From positions 372,001 through 436,000 of the forward strand of contig JAPDOI010000107.1 of the NCBI GenBank assembly GCA_029168955.1: DNA of 64,000 nucleotides. The letters run 5' to 3'. The number at the start of each line of letters is the position of its first letter. Positions within the stretch are counted from its first letter, which is position 1. A program made the translations under genes and the position numbers. Source of the DNA: Aplectana chamaeleonis (lineage: Eukaryota; Nematoda; Chromadorea; Rhabditida; Cosmocercidae). Below, piece after piece: positions 23,215 to 38,200 of this stretch. The notes under the pieces were generated by a model, which made no database searches, was not told the DNA's origin, and was given only the letters and a program-made list of their open reading frames with translations.

Positions 23215-26200
23215 CTAAAAAAACATATAAAGCAATATTGATAGCAAGGTAAGGAGGCTGGAGAGGGAAGGGCTTTTGGCTAGAGTGAGAGGGCATGGCA
23301 GAATCATCACGAGGCAGACGAGAACTTCAAAAGCGGCCGACGACGATATTGTAGCCGTGCGCAGTTTTCTTTATCTCTTTATTTAGTTATTACGTCCAAT
23401 GGATGCGCATCGTTAGCACAATTGAGCGATTAACGGAACTGAGTAATCATCAAAGGAAAAACCTTTATGCTGTTTTATGGTGACATAAGACAGCACATGG
23501 GTGAAACTACAACAGCCACTACGCCGGCTGCTGAATGAGTGTCCCGTCGACCCTAATACCTCGGTTATACATTATTACGACATGGAGAGAATTGCTTTAA
23601 AAAAACGTGAACTATGGAATCTTCACCAACATCTTTCACTAAGCTTCAATAACTTGAAAAGTGAATAAATAAACGTCAACAAATCACCTTGGAACTTAAA
23701 TAATTTCTTACAGCATGTCATTCGAAACAGCAATGAGGATAGGAAAAAGATCAAGGAGGCATTAGACCCTGGAACTGGCTTGGATCGATTCATGCGAGGC
23801 CAACAGGATTCGGTTTGTTCACAACTAAATTTCGTAGTGAATAGCGGGATTGCGGAATTCCGCAACGGGGGTGGGTGGGTGGGGTCGAAAAAATTTTGGA
23901 CCAAAAATGAACGTAGGGGGGGAATCGCAAAAATTTCGGATCAAAAACGAAAATTTCTGGAAGTGATTGGAAAATGAAACAAACGGTATTGAACATCATA
24001 AAGTACTTTTTCATCGTTTTATAAGTACTCTGAATCGATTTCTAATAGAACTACTCTCCTTGCTGACGAGTTCCGGGGTAGGTCTATTACACTTTTGACA
24101 TTAACAGTTTGGAGCTATCAAGACTGTACCTAAATGGTGGCCTGCTTTCGAGTAGGTTAGAAACATTGGTCCAAGGGCAGGAACGAAACCATTGTAAATT
24201 ACAAAGTGTGTATTTGCCTTGTACTTTGCAACATAAGTGTTTAGGTGACGAGCTAATAAGAAGCAAAGATACGAGGTAAGTAGGGTGGGAATGCAGAATG
24301 CGTCTGTTAACGCTTGTGGCGATGAGTGATGTACCGCCCACTCCAAGGAACGATCAATAACGTCCGCACGTGGTGTGAAGAAAAGTGGATGCTGACCGTT
24401 GCGATACTTAGAGCAGCATTTTAAACCATATTTTATAGACTGTGAAGATTTGATAAACTTATTTAGTCTTGTTTAATGTGAAAAGACCATGTTTGCAGAT
24501 GTGAGGTATAAAGATGCAGTACGAAAATTTCATGTTAATTGTGAGAGAAGCATAAAGCATTGCATCAATCGCTGTGATGCGAATCATTGTTCTGGATCAT
24601 CGTGGAGAAGGCCAACGGTGAAGATTCTGGCTTTGCAGGTAGCCGATCGAATGCGCTTCTTCTCTATAGCTTTGGTCCTGCGATGGTGCCTCTCGCCATC
24701 CTTTTGTCAGCGTCGACGACTCTTTCATCCTTAATGTAGGTAGGATATCCTCGCGAAGCCGCATTAGCGTCGCGCGGCTTATATACATGAGTGTTCCAAA
24801 TCTCTGGAGTTGCAGTAAATAAAGTCCAATATAATGTGCCTGTCCAGAGCGTATGGAAAATCTTGAGAAGCGTCCTCTCCTGAAGACAAATATCTATCGA
24901 TTCGATCTTGAAGATCGTTGTAGAATTATATGACATGGGTTTCCACGTCATGTATTTTTATACCACTTTCGTATACTTTGCCGAGTATAAGGGAGTTGAG
25001 GCTGTCGACGTCGAAAGCTGGCGCATCAACGTAGTGGTAGGTCAACGCGGAGCTGTTAGTTTCCGCAGGCATTCCCCGCCTTGCGTCTTGCATGTCTAGA
25101 TTCCGGAATTCTTGTAAAGCGAGCAAGTCCGACCTCAGCTCGTTTGCACCTACAAAGCCTTTGAATTTCTTCGAGTCGTATAAGAGAGGGTAAGATGTGG
25201 TTAGGCCTCCTGGGCTCTTGCTTGTATCGTAATAGCGAATTAAGTAGTCCACGTTGACGCGTTCAGTTTTTGTCGGCGCACTCCTCAATTTCCCAATTCC
25301 ACTATCCATCAAGTATTTCTCGACCATAGCTTTCATTTTGCATTCTCTTGGACCTAGCAGGTATCTGAAATACCTCCATTTTGATAGAAAGTCAACCATC
25401 AGGCTATCCTCGTACTGAAGTTGTTCTGAGAGTGTCGACAAATAGTGGAGAGTGTTGTTGACATGCTGGAGCAGAATAAATGTTCTCCCATCCTTCAAAA
25501 TCCATGCTGCGACTTTGGCTCTGTCCTTCATTTGGCGAGTAGTGTGAGAGTTCTCGAAATTGTTGAGGCTCTCAACTAGGACGGGGTAATTGCGAAGAAC
25601 TTTCGAAAGCGACTGCTGAAGGCTTGAAGACCACCGAACAGCATGAAGAGCACCCATCTTCAGGTGAGAGAATCTCATCGCTTACGCGACCCCTTTGTAG
25701 ATGTTGCTTCCGTGAGAAGCCATTGTGGATCCAAAGATGTTGTGCATCCCCATCACAATTGCTTGAGCTAGGCGGCAGGCATATCCCTTTTGAGCGGCAA
25801 CTATCAGATTAAGCCTTTGGGCACCGCACAAGCTGAGAAGGAAGCCTGAATGGGGAATTCATAGCTGAAATGGAGTAAAGTTAGTGACGATTCCGCCAAC
25901 GAGATGTCATGTGCACTCAACGAAACGAAGTCTTGTAGGGGAAGGAAAATTGGAGAATTATGGATGTGAATGTATACGAGAACATGTATGCAATGATAGA
26001 TCAAGGGACATGCCAGGATAAGATTGTACACGAAAGTATATATGCAATGATAGATCAATGGAGACGTGTAGATGAGACCTTAAAGGCATCGTCCACGATG
26101 AAATCCGAATTTGGGTTTATGCGTTCATTCGGACTAGTGGGCCATGACAATGTCACTCAGAAAGTTTGGAGTTACAAAACCGTCTCTGAGTGGAGATTCG

Positions 26201-29200
26201 CTTACCTCAAAATGGCTTCCTGGGTTTGGGGGGCCGGCCTTGGGGTCGATCCGTTGTTACAAGGAACAAAACCCTTGGGTTGCCGACGGCGGGCGTGCCT
26301 TGACGCGTCGTAGGGCGCAATACACACGCCAGTCGATTTCGAATTCGACATCGATCGAAAGCAGCCGGCAGCACTGGACGCAGCAGGTGGGTAGCCCATT
26401 TTAATTTCGCTGAAGTCGTAGTTGAGCGGCATCCTCGATGAATTGCTTCCAACGCTGCGCCAAGGAACGACGCGTAAGACTGTTCCTTGCATTCTCTGCG
26501 CAACTATCACAAGTTGATGCCGGCGCGAAATTCAAATTTGCTATGAACTTTCTAAAAATGGGTTTTTCTCAGAAAGTTGACGTTTTTGAGGGGGCGTTTT
26601 GCTACCGTTAGTCACTATAGGGATAGTACAACACGAAAACATCAAAAACCCAAATATAGTTTTCATCGTGTACGATGCCTTTAAGATGCGGCACACTTAG
26701 TTGCGGCGTGGCGCAGTGGCAGTGCGCGCTGTTGCTAAGGGATGTGGATAGCGAGTTCGAAGCCTTGTCGCTACCTTCGATTTTGCTATTTGGCAAAACA
26801 CTCATATTCATCGGCATGTGTGCTGACAAATATTACATTCACATTTGTGAGACTTTTAGATGAGACATGAATTTTTTAAAACAGCGAATCAGCCGCAAAA
26901 TAAACGAATTTCCAGAAAAGTGAAAAATTAAGGCGAAATTAAGGTTATGAATTCCTCAATGTGCACTAAACCAAGTTTTAGGGCCCTAACTGACCTTACC
27001 TCCTTGCCCTAAGCTACGAGTAAGTTCCTAGGGGCTAGTAACCATTTTGTTAGGATCAGAATCATTCCGCAACGCCAAACCACCCTAATTTTTGGGATTT
27101 TTCGAATTTCAAAAAAAAGATTCTGATTCCCCATAGAACTCCCCAAAAATGATCCCCAACACAACCCCGGGTTTGCTAAACCCGAAACGCAAGGGTTAGC
27201 AAACCCTTTTCACGTTGCAGAAACCGTTGCGGGATTCGGGGGATTTCGCGTGTTTTCCGCAACGGAGACATCTTCTTTAAAAACAGTTTTTTTTTTGAAA
27301 AACAAAAAACTGTGCGCGAACCTTCCAGCGTATAGAACTCATTGACTCTTAAAAGTTTGTCAGATCGCCCCTGGGTTTCACATACCCAGGGTCCCTCCCT
27401 TTAGCCGTTTTGGAGCAACCGCGCTCCAATCAAAATTGTCGTGCAAAAGATTCCTGCGGTTGCGTCGGCGCAGCCGCGGAGCTTTTTTTTGAGTTCTCGA
27501 TTTTTTGGTGGTTTCTTGGGTAAGTACTCAGAACGTCGGAGGGCCGTGTGCCCGGGAATTTCCGACCAAGGGCGAGCGGCGGGGGCCATGTTTTGCGAGC
27601 GGAGAATCATCAGGCGCGAGGCGGGGGCGCCACCAAATTTCGGTAGCTTGGTCCTGCAAGGAAAATTCGAAACAGAGGAAAACATGTTACCTCTGGCAAA
27701 TCGCATGACACGTTGAACACCAGAATCAAACCCGTACCACATACGAAGCACTATTTTATGGTGAGTTCACTGAAGGCACCACTAAGTAAGTACTTAAATC
27801 ATCGCGCACTTCGCGCGGTGACAGTAAAGTAAGTTCCCCAGTCTATCGATTAGACTTGAATGGAACACCCACCACGGGGTTTGGAAAATTTTGGAGAAGG
27901 GTATAGCATCCACCCAGGGTGTGAGAGAGGTGGTTCCCGGAAATCGCTATACAAGGAATCAATCATTAAGCGATGACATCGTGGGAATGTTCTGCCCGGG
28001 CCCGAGCCCTTTTGCTTGGTTGTCCGGGCGTCGCGCCCATTATGAGTCGTGGGGCTGGAGCGGGGACCTCTAGGGCTCCAGGCGCGGAGGGGGGCCCCGC
28101 CTCGCTGAGTGGTGGGTACGGGGGCGCGGCCCTCCGACGTTTTGAGTAGGTGGGGTTTTCTTTTATAAATCACATTTTTTAGTATGAAAATAGCTAGTAT
28201 TTGGTATTTTTGGCCTCCTTCTGTTTTTCTAGTCACGTTTCTTTTATTCTAGTCACGTTTCCTTTTATTCTAGTCATGTTTCTTTTCCTGGTCACTCTTT
28301 TGTTTCTCCTATAAAAACAAAAAGCTAATCAAATGTTGTGAAGGTATAAAGTGAATGAATAAATATACATTGTTAATAAATCAATAAAGTTCGTTTCGAC
28401 CCTTGCTTTAGACGAACTTTATTGAACAGTCTTCCTGGGTCTCTTCAGTAAAGAAGAAGACTGTATTTAAGGTAAACATAAAATTGCTATTAAAACAAAT
28501 ATAAAATTGCTATTAAAGAGTTATATTTCTTGAATGCAAATTAAGTTATGAAATAATAGTCCAAACTAACTTACAGATTAGTTAAGAAATAGACGAATAA
28601 CTATATTGTTTTATAGAAATAAATTGGAAAGAAAAGGAAGAAGAATCCTATAATAACTAAAAAAGCGAATTTATGACAAAACACACTACATGTCGTCCAA
28701 GTCAAGAATAGGATACTCAGTGAAGTGTCATTACTGATGATTAGGGCATGTTATGCTAAGGTGGATCTGGAGACAGATATAGGACTAATTGAGAAATTAA
28801 TAAACAATGCTACAAAGAGTGAATATTATTGTCATGATAGGTTAATTAGAGTGTGTTCAAATACTACAATTAAAATAGTTATTATAATGGTATATCTATG
28901 TTACAAAGCCTTTAATGATTAATAAAATATTATCAATATTATCGTTCAATTCAAATTTGTAAGCTATTTTTTCATTTTTATATAAGCAATTAATAATACC
29001 TGTTTCTATGAATTCAGATGTGTATTCTCCGGTCTCTAGATACCTTTTCATTTCCCTAATCTTATCAATGAAGTTAATGAGGCTACTGCTAATATTAGCT
29101 ATCCTCAACGTTTCGGTATAAATAGTAGATAATTTAATTCTGAGTGAAAGAACCGTATTAAAATGTGGGAATTTTATTACTTCGAAATTAAAGTCGTCTG

Positions 29201-32200
29201 TTTTATTATAAAGACTGGTATGGATAACATTGTCAATTACTTTTATAGTCATGTCTAAATAATTACATTTATAACTTCAACTAATATTCTGTTTCCATTC
29301 TAATTCATTTTTATATATTAATTCAATTTTATAATTTATAAAGCTATCTTCTTGAATATGAATAATCAACAAATCATGCATATATGTGTAAGGGAGGAAT
29401 AATACATTTTTGTCTAGGCGATGATTAATGGTAAAACGGTATTCTAAAACAGAGATTGTCAGATCTGCTAATAAAGGACTGAAATTACCACCTTGTGGCA
29501 CTCCTTTATTTTGTTTAAATACCATGTCACCAAATCTACAGTAGCTGTTTCTCAACAGATATTCCGTAAAATATAACAAGTCTGGGAGCTTATAGTATTT
29601 ATAAACACCTTTTTCAAGTTCTCTGTCTACATAAAAGGTTTTGTAACCATTGCTGGCTATAAGGTTTTTATTTGCATTACGGAAACAGATGTTAAGAAAT
29701 TCTTTAATACATGAAATAATTAGATCATGTCTAAGATTCGTGAACATGTCTGTGAAATCTGCCGAAAAGACTTTTAAATTTTGATTTTTGATAGCATTAA
29801 GTTCCGAAGCTATATTAACACTTAAGAGACCGCCTGCTCCACAGCGAATTTCCACAGCGGACCGGTGCGCTCCACGGCCAATCGTTTCCGTGGGTGCGCA
29901 GTGTGGACACGCGGTCCGCTGGGAACCATTTTGATCGGAGCAGGCTTTCTTACTTAGACAACCAGTATTCCGTTTCTACTCTCCACCTGAGAGTATGTCG
30001 CCCCACAGAGATCTGGAGTGATGCCATGGTGAAGCAATGATCCACCGCTTTTCCGCAGACCTGCTTTTTTTTATTTTGGAAGTTTTTCCAGCTTTACATG
30101 CACAAGGCTGGTAACGAAATAAGCGTTTGTTTGTCGACTTCTGGAATTTTCTTCAGGTTACAGCAAATGGTTAGGATTGAGCCGTGCTAGGCCGACCCGG
30201 AGCATTGAAAATTTGAAAAATAAACAAACTTCTCCTTTGTGGTGCCCTAATAAACCTCATGTAGAACTTTCGGCGGACTCAAATACTTTGATCTACCGAG
30301 TTGTCTGATGCGACCGACAGAAACTTTGTCAGAAATCTCAAAATGGGAATCAGATTCCTGATCAGCACCCCCTCCCCAATGGCCACGTGAGCGAAGTCGC
30401 ACCAAAACGTGAAACGTTTACAAACGGATAACGAACAACAGACGCCAGCGAAGCTTTAGAAAACTGTGAAATATACACCACTTCATTGTTCAGCGCCTCC
30501 AAACATACCCCGTAGTTAAATTTCAGTAAAATTTTAAGCACTGAACTATTTCTAGGTTTTCACCCCTTTCCCCCCAAGTTACCTTCCACTCGTAATTTAG
30601 CGAAAATTTAAACAAAGTTGGCCGATGGCTAATATACCGCAGTCGAAGGAAATTTCATTGGAATTGAAAGTAAAAACGAGAACCTTGTGCAGCAACTCGA
30701 ATAACCCTCGAGGTCAATGCGGCGAAATTATGAACGATGACCTACTACAGTTATCTCAAATAGGTGGCACTACTATTTCGACAATCAACTATAGAACATC
30801 AGTTCCGTGATAAGCATCATTGATAACCCTTCCTAGCCAAGTTTGGAACGAATTCTTTCCAGCCAAAGAAGCTCAAAAATCGAAAAGTGCCATTTCCGGA
30901 GGTGCTTGTAAAATTACTAGGAACACTGAAAATGCTTGACCACTGTGAGTGTAAATAGGTGACATCATAAGGAACCTATCCGTAATTAAGAAAGACTGTT
31001 ATGAATCTGAATTTCGTTGGATATTTGTGAAGTTTAGGTAATGCATATATAATAGGGAGATCACAATTTGTAACAACTTTAAGATTGTTTTTAACGTTAA
31101 AGAATTTGTGCTTTAATATTATAGCTGGTGCATTGGATTCAGGAAGAGGTTTATGAGTATTATTATTTTGTTCTTGAGTTATTAGCTTGCCTTCATTTAA
31201 TCGTACACATAATTCCTTCATTAACGTGATAATGTAGTATTTTTGACAGATAATTCCATAATTATTACTGGCTTTATCTAGAGGACAAAAGATGTAATTC
31301 TTATGATATTCATGTATTTCTTTAATGATGTTATATTTACTGTTATTTATATTAATATCCCTAAGCAATGGTTTAATTTTAGCTCTGAACTGTTGCTCAA
31401 AGTAAATTTCTAGATCTACAATTTTTCTAGAGTTGACTTTAAATTTATTTTTAATGTAATTTATGTATGTTTGGGTGGCTTCAAAGTAGATCTTTTTATA
31501 TTATCTCTGTTAATTCTTTTGTAAGTTCTATATTTAGTACCCTTTTTCAAGATATCTCTGAGTTTTAATTCTTGAATAATATTTAAATCACCCGTAATAA
31601 TATGACCATGGTGTATATTTTCTAGTCACTCTTTTTTGAATGTAGGTATGGAGCTTCAGGAAGGATGGCTCATCTTCGCTGCTCGCGCGCGGCCGCGACG
31701 CTTCGTTAGCATCGTAGCGCGCCTGCTAGCCCCATCGCACTCCACCACTCTTCATCGGGGTTGTTGAGACCCCTGACAAACGTACTGATTCTCTGAAAAC
31801 ACATCTTCTATTTTTCTCTCAAGAAAAGTGTTAGAGCTGATGGTAGCCCCATTATACGGATTCTTCGTGTGCTCTGCACTGCAGTTTCGATATTGCTACT
31901 TGTTCAAATACACAGAGTACAGCTTGAAATCAAATATTTCTCTTGAGCTAAACCCAGTAAACGACTGTAGTTTTCGCCAGATATCCTAATTTTTCTTTGT
32001 CATTTATCATAGGTATTGAACGTATAAGAATGGGTGATAATAGGTTACCTTACCATTTACACTTTCAGGCAGAAGCAAATGAAACAAAAACCACTCCTAA
32101 CATATTTTTTATCAAATCTAGTCTGAATTTATGCTAATGTATTTATCAACTAATATGATTAGAAACGCTTCACCGTGATACTTGCACATGGCGAGTGACT

Positions 32201-35200
32201 TCTCGAAGATGTCTCTTTTACCGATATAGAATTATGTTCAATGGAAAGAAGAATACTTGTAATGGAAAACTGCTGACTAATAAAACGAAGTGAGGAACGA
32301 AATGTAAGGAAAATTTAAATAGCATGTAAGGAGTCATCAGTTCTAGAAAACTAAAAAATATGTTAGGATTGGTTTTTGTTTCATTTGCTTCGCCGCGGGC
32401 GCGGCGAAACCCGAGGTAAATAACATTTTGAAACAGAAAAATTGACGTTTTTTTTCCCGAAAAAAATTAACTGCCTAATTTCTGCCGGAGGTAGGGAGCT
32501 CGCAAAAAAATCGATTTTGAAAAAAAATTTCGAAGGTGGTGGGGAGGTCGCTCCGATTTTGAAAAATTCCGCAACGCCCCGCTTGACCCTGTTTCGTAAG
32601 CCATTATCCAATCCTATGAACATTCATTACAGGACGCTCGCCCCCGTCGTAGCGAAGCAGGTGATTCGGATGGTACAATCGGCCTCTTCTCTCACCCATT
32701 CATTCACCGCTGTTCCAGTGTTGTATTCCGACGGTCGATTGGAAGATAAACTTTTCGTCATCCTTCCGGAACGAGGCGGTGTGTTCCCTCGGGGCGGCCA
32801 TTGGCCGGCGACCAATCTCTGCGTTGTGGCCAGAACTACTCACATCATGCTGAAATCCCACGTGCCTATCTTTATACGGGAGTGTGTGGTAGGACCGTGC
32901 TCGCCCAGCTCAACGATTCTACTTGTCGACAGTTGGCCAGGTTTCAAGGACCATGCAAATCTGCTTTCGGCCGTCCCCGAAGGAAAAGAGCTGCAGCTGA
33001 TGACATTGCCTCCAAGGACGACAAGCATTTGCCAGCCACTAGACGTCTACTTCTTCAGGCCCTTGAAGCGCTTCATTCGGCGTATTCATGAGCACGTCCT
33101 GCAATCGCGGCCGGATTTTACCTGCTACACCAGGGACAATACTTTGAAGGTGAATAGGCTTGCTCGCCCAATTGTTCTCTAATATATGCTTTATTCATTT
33201 TTGCAGGTGCTGAACCAGACATACAGGCAGTTCTGCGCTCCTGTATTTCGTGCGTGCTTTGCATACGCTTGGGTGGCCGCTGAATATGTGGCTACTCATC
33301 CCGGACACTTCTTGACCCGACAGATCATGCTTTCAATGACGTATTAGTCAACGTCCCTTGCCAGGAGATAGGCGATCGTACATCATTAGCTTTTGTGCGC
33401 TGCTGCTGGTGCGACAAACGGCTTTGTTTCAGTTGTTTCATAGACCGCAGCCACACTTGCTAGTACTTTGGCTTCTTGTTGAAATATTGTGTGGTCAGTA
33501 CCACTATCTATCTATCCAGGAAATTTTTTTTGCGATTTTCTAGACATGGGTCGGAAATTTTTTTTTCTAGATTTTTTCAAGTTATAAGTACTTTTCGGTA
33601 GACAGTCGTCGGTTATGAGTTTCAGTCGATTTTCGCGTCCGAAAACTCAAAAATACCTCCACAATGTTCACGTGAAGGGCATATTTCCATTAATTCTACT
33701 GGTTTTTGGCATTTTTTGATCTACCAAATGGTCCTTAGGTAAAACAGGAAATGCAGATCTGTTACTCTATCCATCCTCCACAACATTCAGGAGAACTTTT
33801 TTCATGACTTCTCCTCCCCCTGGAGGTCGTCCCTTGTAAGTGTGATCTTCAGGGTCAAACGCGCTTGTGTAATTTCTCAACGAGTGTTGAAGGGGGTGGG
33901 GTCGTAGAAATTCAAGCCCAAAATAAAAAATTCGGGTGAAGTTCGTAAAAATGTTGGCCCGAAAATCGCAACTCGCAGAGGGTATCGTAAAATTTTGTGA
34001 AAAAAATTGGTCAACCAAGAAGAGGGGATTGTGGCTCCGCTGAGGCAGCGTCCATACGTCGCGAGAGAATGCGATTACGCGAAATCGATATTCATTAAGG
34101 GTACACGCTTTGCTTGCCGCTCACGCGCGCTCCCTCTTGCGAGCTTACGCCAGCTGAAAGAAGAAAGCACCAAGTTTCGAGCTTACTGCTAAGGCCCTAA
34201 AGTAGGAAACAATAAACCTTTTGCATAACTATTGCCCTTGTACCCCACAACCCCATCACAGAAGACGTAAACCTTAGGAAATGATCAGTCGTTGCGCCGA
34301 TTCGAGCGATTGATCACCCGGTCAAAGATTGTCCATCGAATCAAAACAAGGTGGGGGTGTTTGCAAGTGCTTCATTGCGGGCATGGGCTACTTCAGCGTT
34401 GAGGAGCCTTGAGAGGCGCACAACAGCGAAAACGCGCGCTCTCGCCGCTTATGTACGCGGTCTGAGGTCCAACACAATGGCCAGCTTCACCCTGGTGATC
34501 AGCCCCAGCTGCATTAAACCACAAGAGCAATGGGCTCTACTATGGCTTCGGGAATCGAACGGGAACACCTCGCATGTGGATTCGCTGTTGGCCAAGATCA
34601 CTCAACCATGAATAGAATATACCGAAGTCACCACGTGAATAAAGATCTGGTAAGGTTGTGAAAGCACGAAACTCTGGACAGCCAGTAGCATCTAATAGAA
34701 AAAACATGAAAGCATCTATGGAGAAATCGCGGTCATGACAAATGTACGCAATAAGTCTTCCTTGTACGTACTGACAGTAAGAGATGTTGAGCTCGAGAAG
34801 AAATATTGACCACCAACCCGAATGTCCTTCTAGTTGCTGGAATCGTTTCAAATGGAGCGTCAGCACAGCAGGCGGCTCGTATACGAGGTATCGTTTCAGA
34901 GCACGAACTCGCTTTTTTTGACTACCAACAGCTTTCACCTAAATAAAGTTGACTATACGATTACACCAACGTCCCAATAATAGAGACGTCGAGATACCTT
35001 TTTATTTCGTGGAACACAGCAACTCTCGCATTCGTAAGCGTTGACGCCTTCGAGCTGTTCCGCTGTAGTAAATTCGAGAAGACACGAGCCAATACTGCAC
35101 GCACCACCCGTGTACTCTTCTGGCGGACAAACCAGGCCTTTCTGAAAAAGGCACCTCCAGCAATGCTGATCAAAACATTGAACCGATCCATACGCTGAAT

Positions 35201-38200
35201 GCTGCCGAGATGTTTTACGTTCGTGCCGTGGCAGTGTGGAGGAAAGAAGACCACCTCCATGCAAACCGACGTCAATCCTTCCGCGGAGAGGGTTTTTGTC
35301 ATGGGAGAGTGCTAACTGGCCGCAGCTTTCCTGAGGATTCTGTTACAAAGAGCCGGCGTCGAAAGGAATCCAGGACCCGCTCAGAAGAAGAAGTCCCCTT
35401 GTGCGACATGCGACAGAAATGTCACATGGCATGGTACCAGCGTCCAGTGTTTTGGATGTCAAAGGTGTGTGCACCTCTCTTGTTCGGTTGTCAATTCTGT
35501 GAGGCAACCTGATTCTTCCTTTCGTTGTATTGTGTGCTCCGCCTCCAGTAACTCTAATTCCTCATCTACAAACCGCCCCTCTCTATTGCACACATAAATC
35601 TCAATGCCCTCCCCGCCAAGCTCTCTGAATTATCTCTTCACCCGGATCAGGGATGAGCGGAATTCCGCTTTCCGATTTCCGCGGGTTTTAGGCCTCGGAA
35701 TTCCGCTTTCCGATTTCCGAAAAATGGGTGCGGAAATCGGAACAAAATGCGGAAATAATCTTAACCTGCATCCACTGACAGAATCTGACGAGTTGAGACT
35801 CGCCAACTTCTATCAAGACCTGTTAAAGCAACTCAATTTTCATGCGGACCAGGGATATGCGTAATTGGAGCTTTGTAATTCTTTAGTCGTTCAACGAGAC
35901 CCTTGTTAATCGTTAGTCGTAATCGCTATTCCTTTGAAATCCAGATTTTGACAATTGGCACTTCTAAGGCCGAAAAAAAAGCAATTCAGAGTGAAAAAGA
36001 AACCAGACATGAATAGCTGTGCGGATTACCAAAACTTAAAAAAAAACGACATTCCCAACATCTGAGTCATGTTTCAAAAGTGCTTCCCCCTGGAAATGGG
36101 CATGGTTAGCCAGAATGACTTCGCAGCTTGTAGCTTGAAAAACTTGTTTAAACTCGGAAACGGGTTTCGGTTTTTTTTTCGACTGTATAGTTCGGTGAAT
36201 CGCCATCAAAACCATTGAGGGCTTTTTGCGACAACGAGTAAATCTCACCATTTTAGGGGTATAACACTTTTGCTTAGCACCGCAGCGATTCCTACATTGA
36301 TTCGGGGCCATAATATTGATATCCAAGACGTTAGAAGTCGTTCAATTAGGAATGCTAGAGACATTAACATCCTGGGCCACCTAGGCATGTACATAGGTAT
36401 CTGAAACAACCAACGGCGAAATATTTGTCTAAATTGGTGCGATCCCCCCATAGGGTAGCGATGATTGTGAATAATGATTTTCTAACGAATTTTCGGATAG
36501 TTCACGGAATAGTCAAAAATTTTTTTAGTCGTTAGCCTTTAGACATAACCCCAGAAAGCCCGTCGCTCATTAAAGTCGTTAATCGTGAGTCGCAATTATG
36601 CACATCCCAGGAGAGATCCTCATAAGATCAGAAATCTGATTAATAACGGTTTAGTGGTAATTATGGATAAGTATCCGGGGAATGATGATTTGGTGTTTTT
36701 AGACCCGAGGTTTAAGGACACATTTTTCGATTCCAGAAGCGAGTGAACATTGTTCCGTTTTCCGATTCCGAATTCCAATTTTCCCAGATTTAGTGCCTCG
36801 GAATTCCGCTTTCCGACTTCCGAAATTTTGAAACTTAATCCGATTTCCGAAATTTTGATTTATTTTCGATTTCCGAAATTTTATTTTGTTCCGATTTCCG
36901 TTTTCCGAAATTCTAGATTTTTATTCCGCTCATCCCTGACCCGGATGTTATCATGGTTCAGGAAACCAAACTCTCTCCCTCTGCTACTTCTCGACATCCG
37001 AACATTCCGGGCTACACTGCATATCACACTACTCGGTCATCTCAAAAAAGCGGAGTCTCTACCTTTGTTCCGTCCTCTCTTCCATCTCACATAATTCCAA
37101 ACACTCCAGTGGATGACACTCTCGAGTATATCCCCATCCATTTACCTCTAAAAACACCACTTTCTCTTTTTAATATATACATCCCTCCTTCTACCCCTTG
37201 TCCATCAACATACAATAATATCCCATGACTACTCTCTATCTCCCTCAATTGTCTTTGCGGGTGACGTCAATGCGCACACGTTCTGATCGTCGCTTGACTC
37301 TGATGCTAGAGGAGACGACGTCGAAGAATGGCCGGAGGAGATCGATCTGGTTATCCTATCGATGATCAGCCCACTCGTCTCCCTACCAACGGCCGATCTT
37401 CTAGCCCAGACATCACTCTTGTCTCTTCAAATCTCTCTAATGCTTGCTCTTGGTCCGCATCCACCACTCTTTCCAGTGATCACATTCCTGTCATGGTCAA
37501 TATCGATCTCTCTAGCTCTCTTGCTCCCCATTCAGGTGTTTGTCATCGTTTTTATCTCGCTTATGCCTTGCAGACTGAGCCTGTTCAGGGAGGTTGTACT
37601 CCGCCAGGCCGCCGAATATCCGTGAATGGCAATTTACACCAGGAGCGCCACCTCTCTGATGCCATCGGGAAGGCTATGAAAGCTGCGATTCCTGAAGGTC
37701 GCGTCAAGACCTTCTTTCTCAATGTCACCAGAGACACTGCAGAAGATAAGAACAAGGGACGCAAAGAGAGCTGCTGATCATATTGACCCAGACATGCCGA
37801 GCTAGGTAATGAGATCAGGAGGGACCTCGACAGGCACAAGAACGGATCTTTGGAGAAGCTTACTGTGAAGATGAGCTTCAAGAGCGATTCTGCAGCAACG
37901 TGGAAAGCATTGAGAAGGATCTCCGGAAAGATCACCCCCGCCAATAATTCCACGATTGAATTTGAGGGCGAAGTCTTCAAGTCAGGGAAAGAGGCTGCAA
38001 AGGCTCTTGGAAAGCATTTATTCATCACTCGAACTGAAGGAGAGAAGCAGAATAGAATAACTGTACGGGAACTCTGTAAATTGCCACTCATGGTTGAAGA
38101 TGAGGCAGTCACCCCCGCACAGGTCGAGAAGGTAATCAAGGGGATGAAAAACTCGAAGGCGGTAGGGCCAGATGGTAAGAGCCCAGCAGTCCTTGAAGGC

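Noticed and set aside
32442..32632. Upstream extension of the transposase frame ([11 protein letters not shown]...)
   Set aside because: It translates an A-rich repeat segment; a splice acceptor at 32632 marks the real exon start.
34540..34817. Extension of USP exon i past GHSG
   Set aside because: A donor at 34817 and the in-phase exon at 23214 restore the conserved [11 protein letters not shown] segment; the read-through does not match the family.
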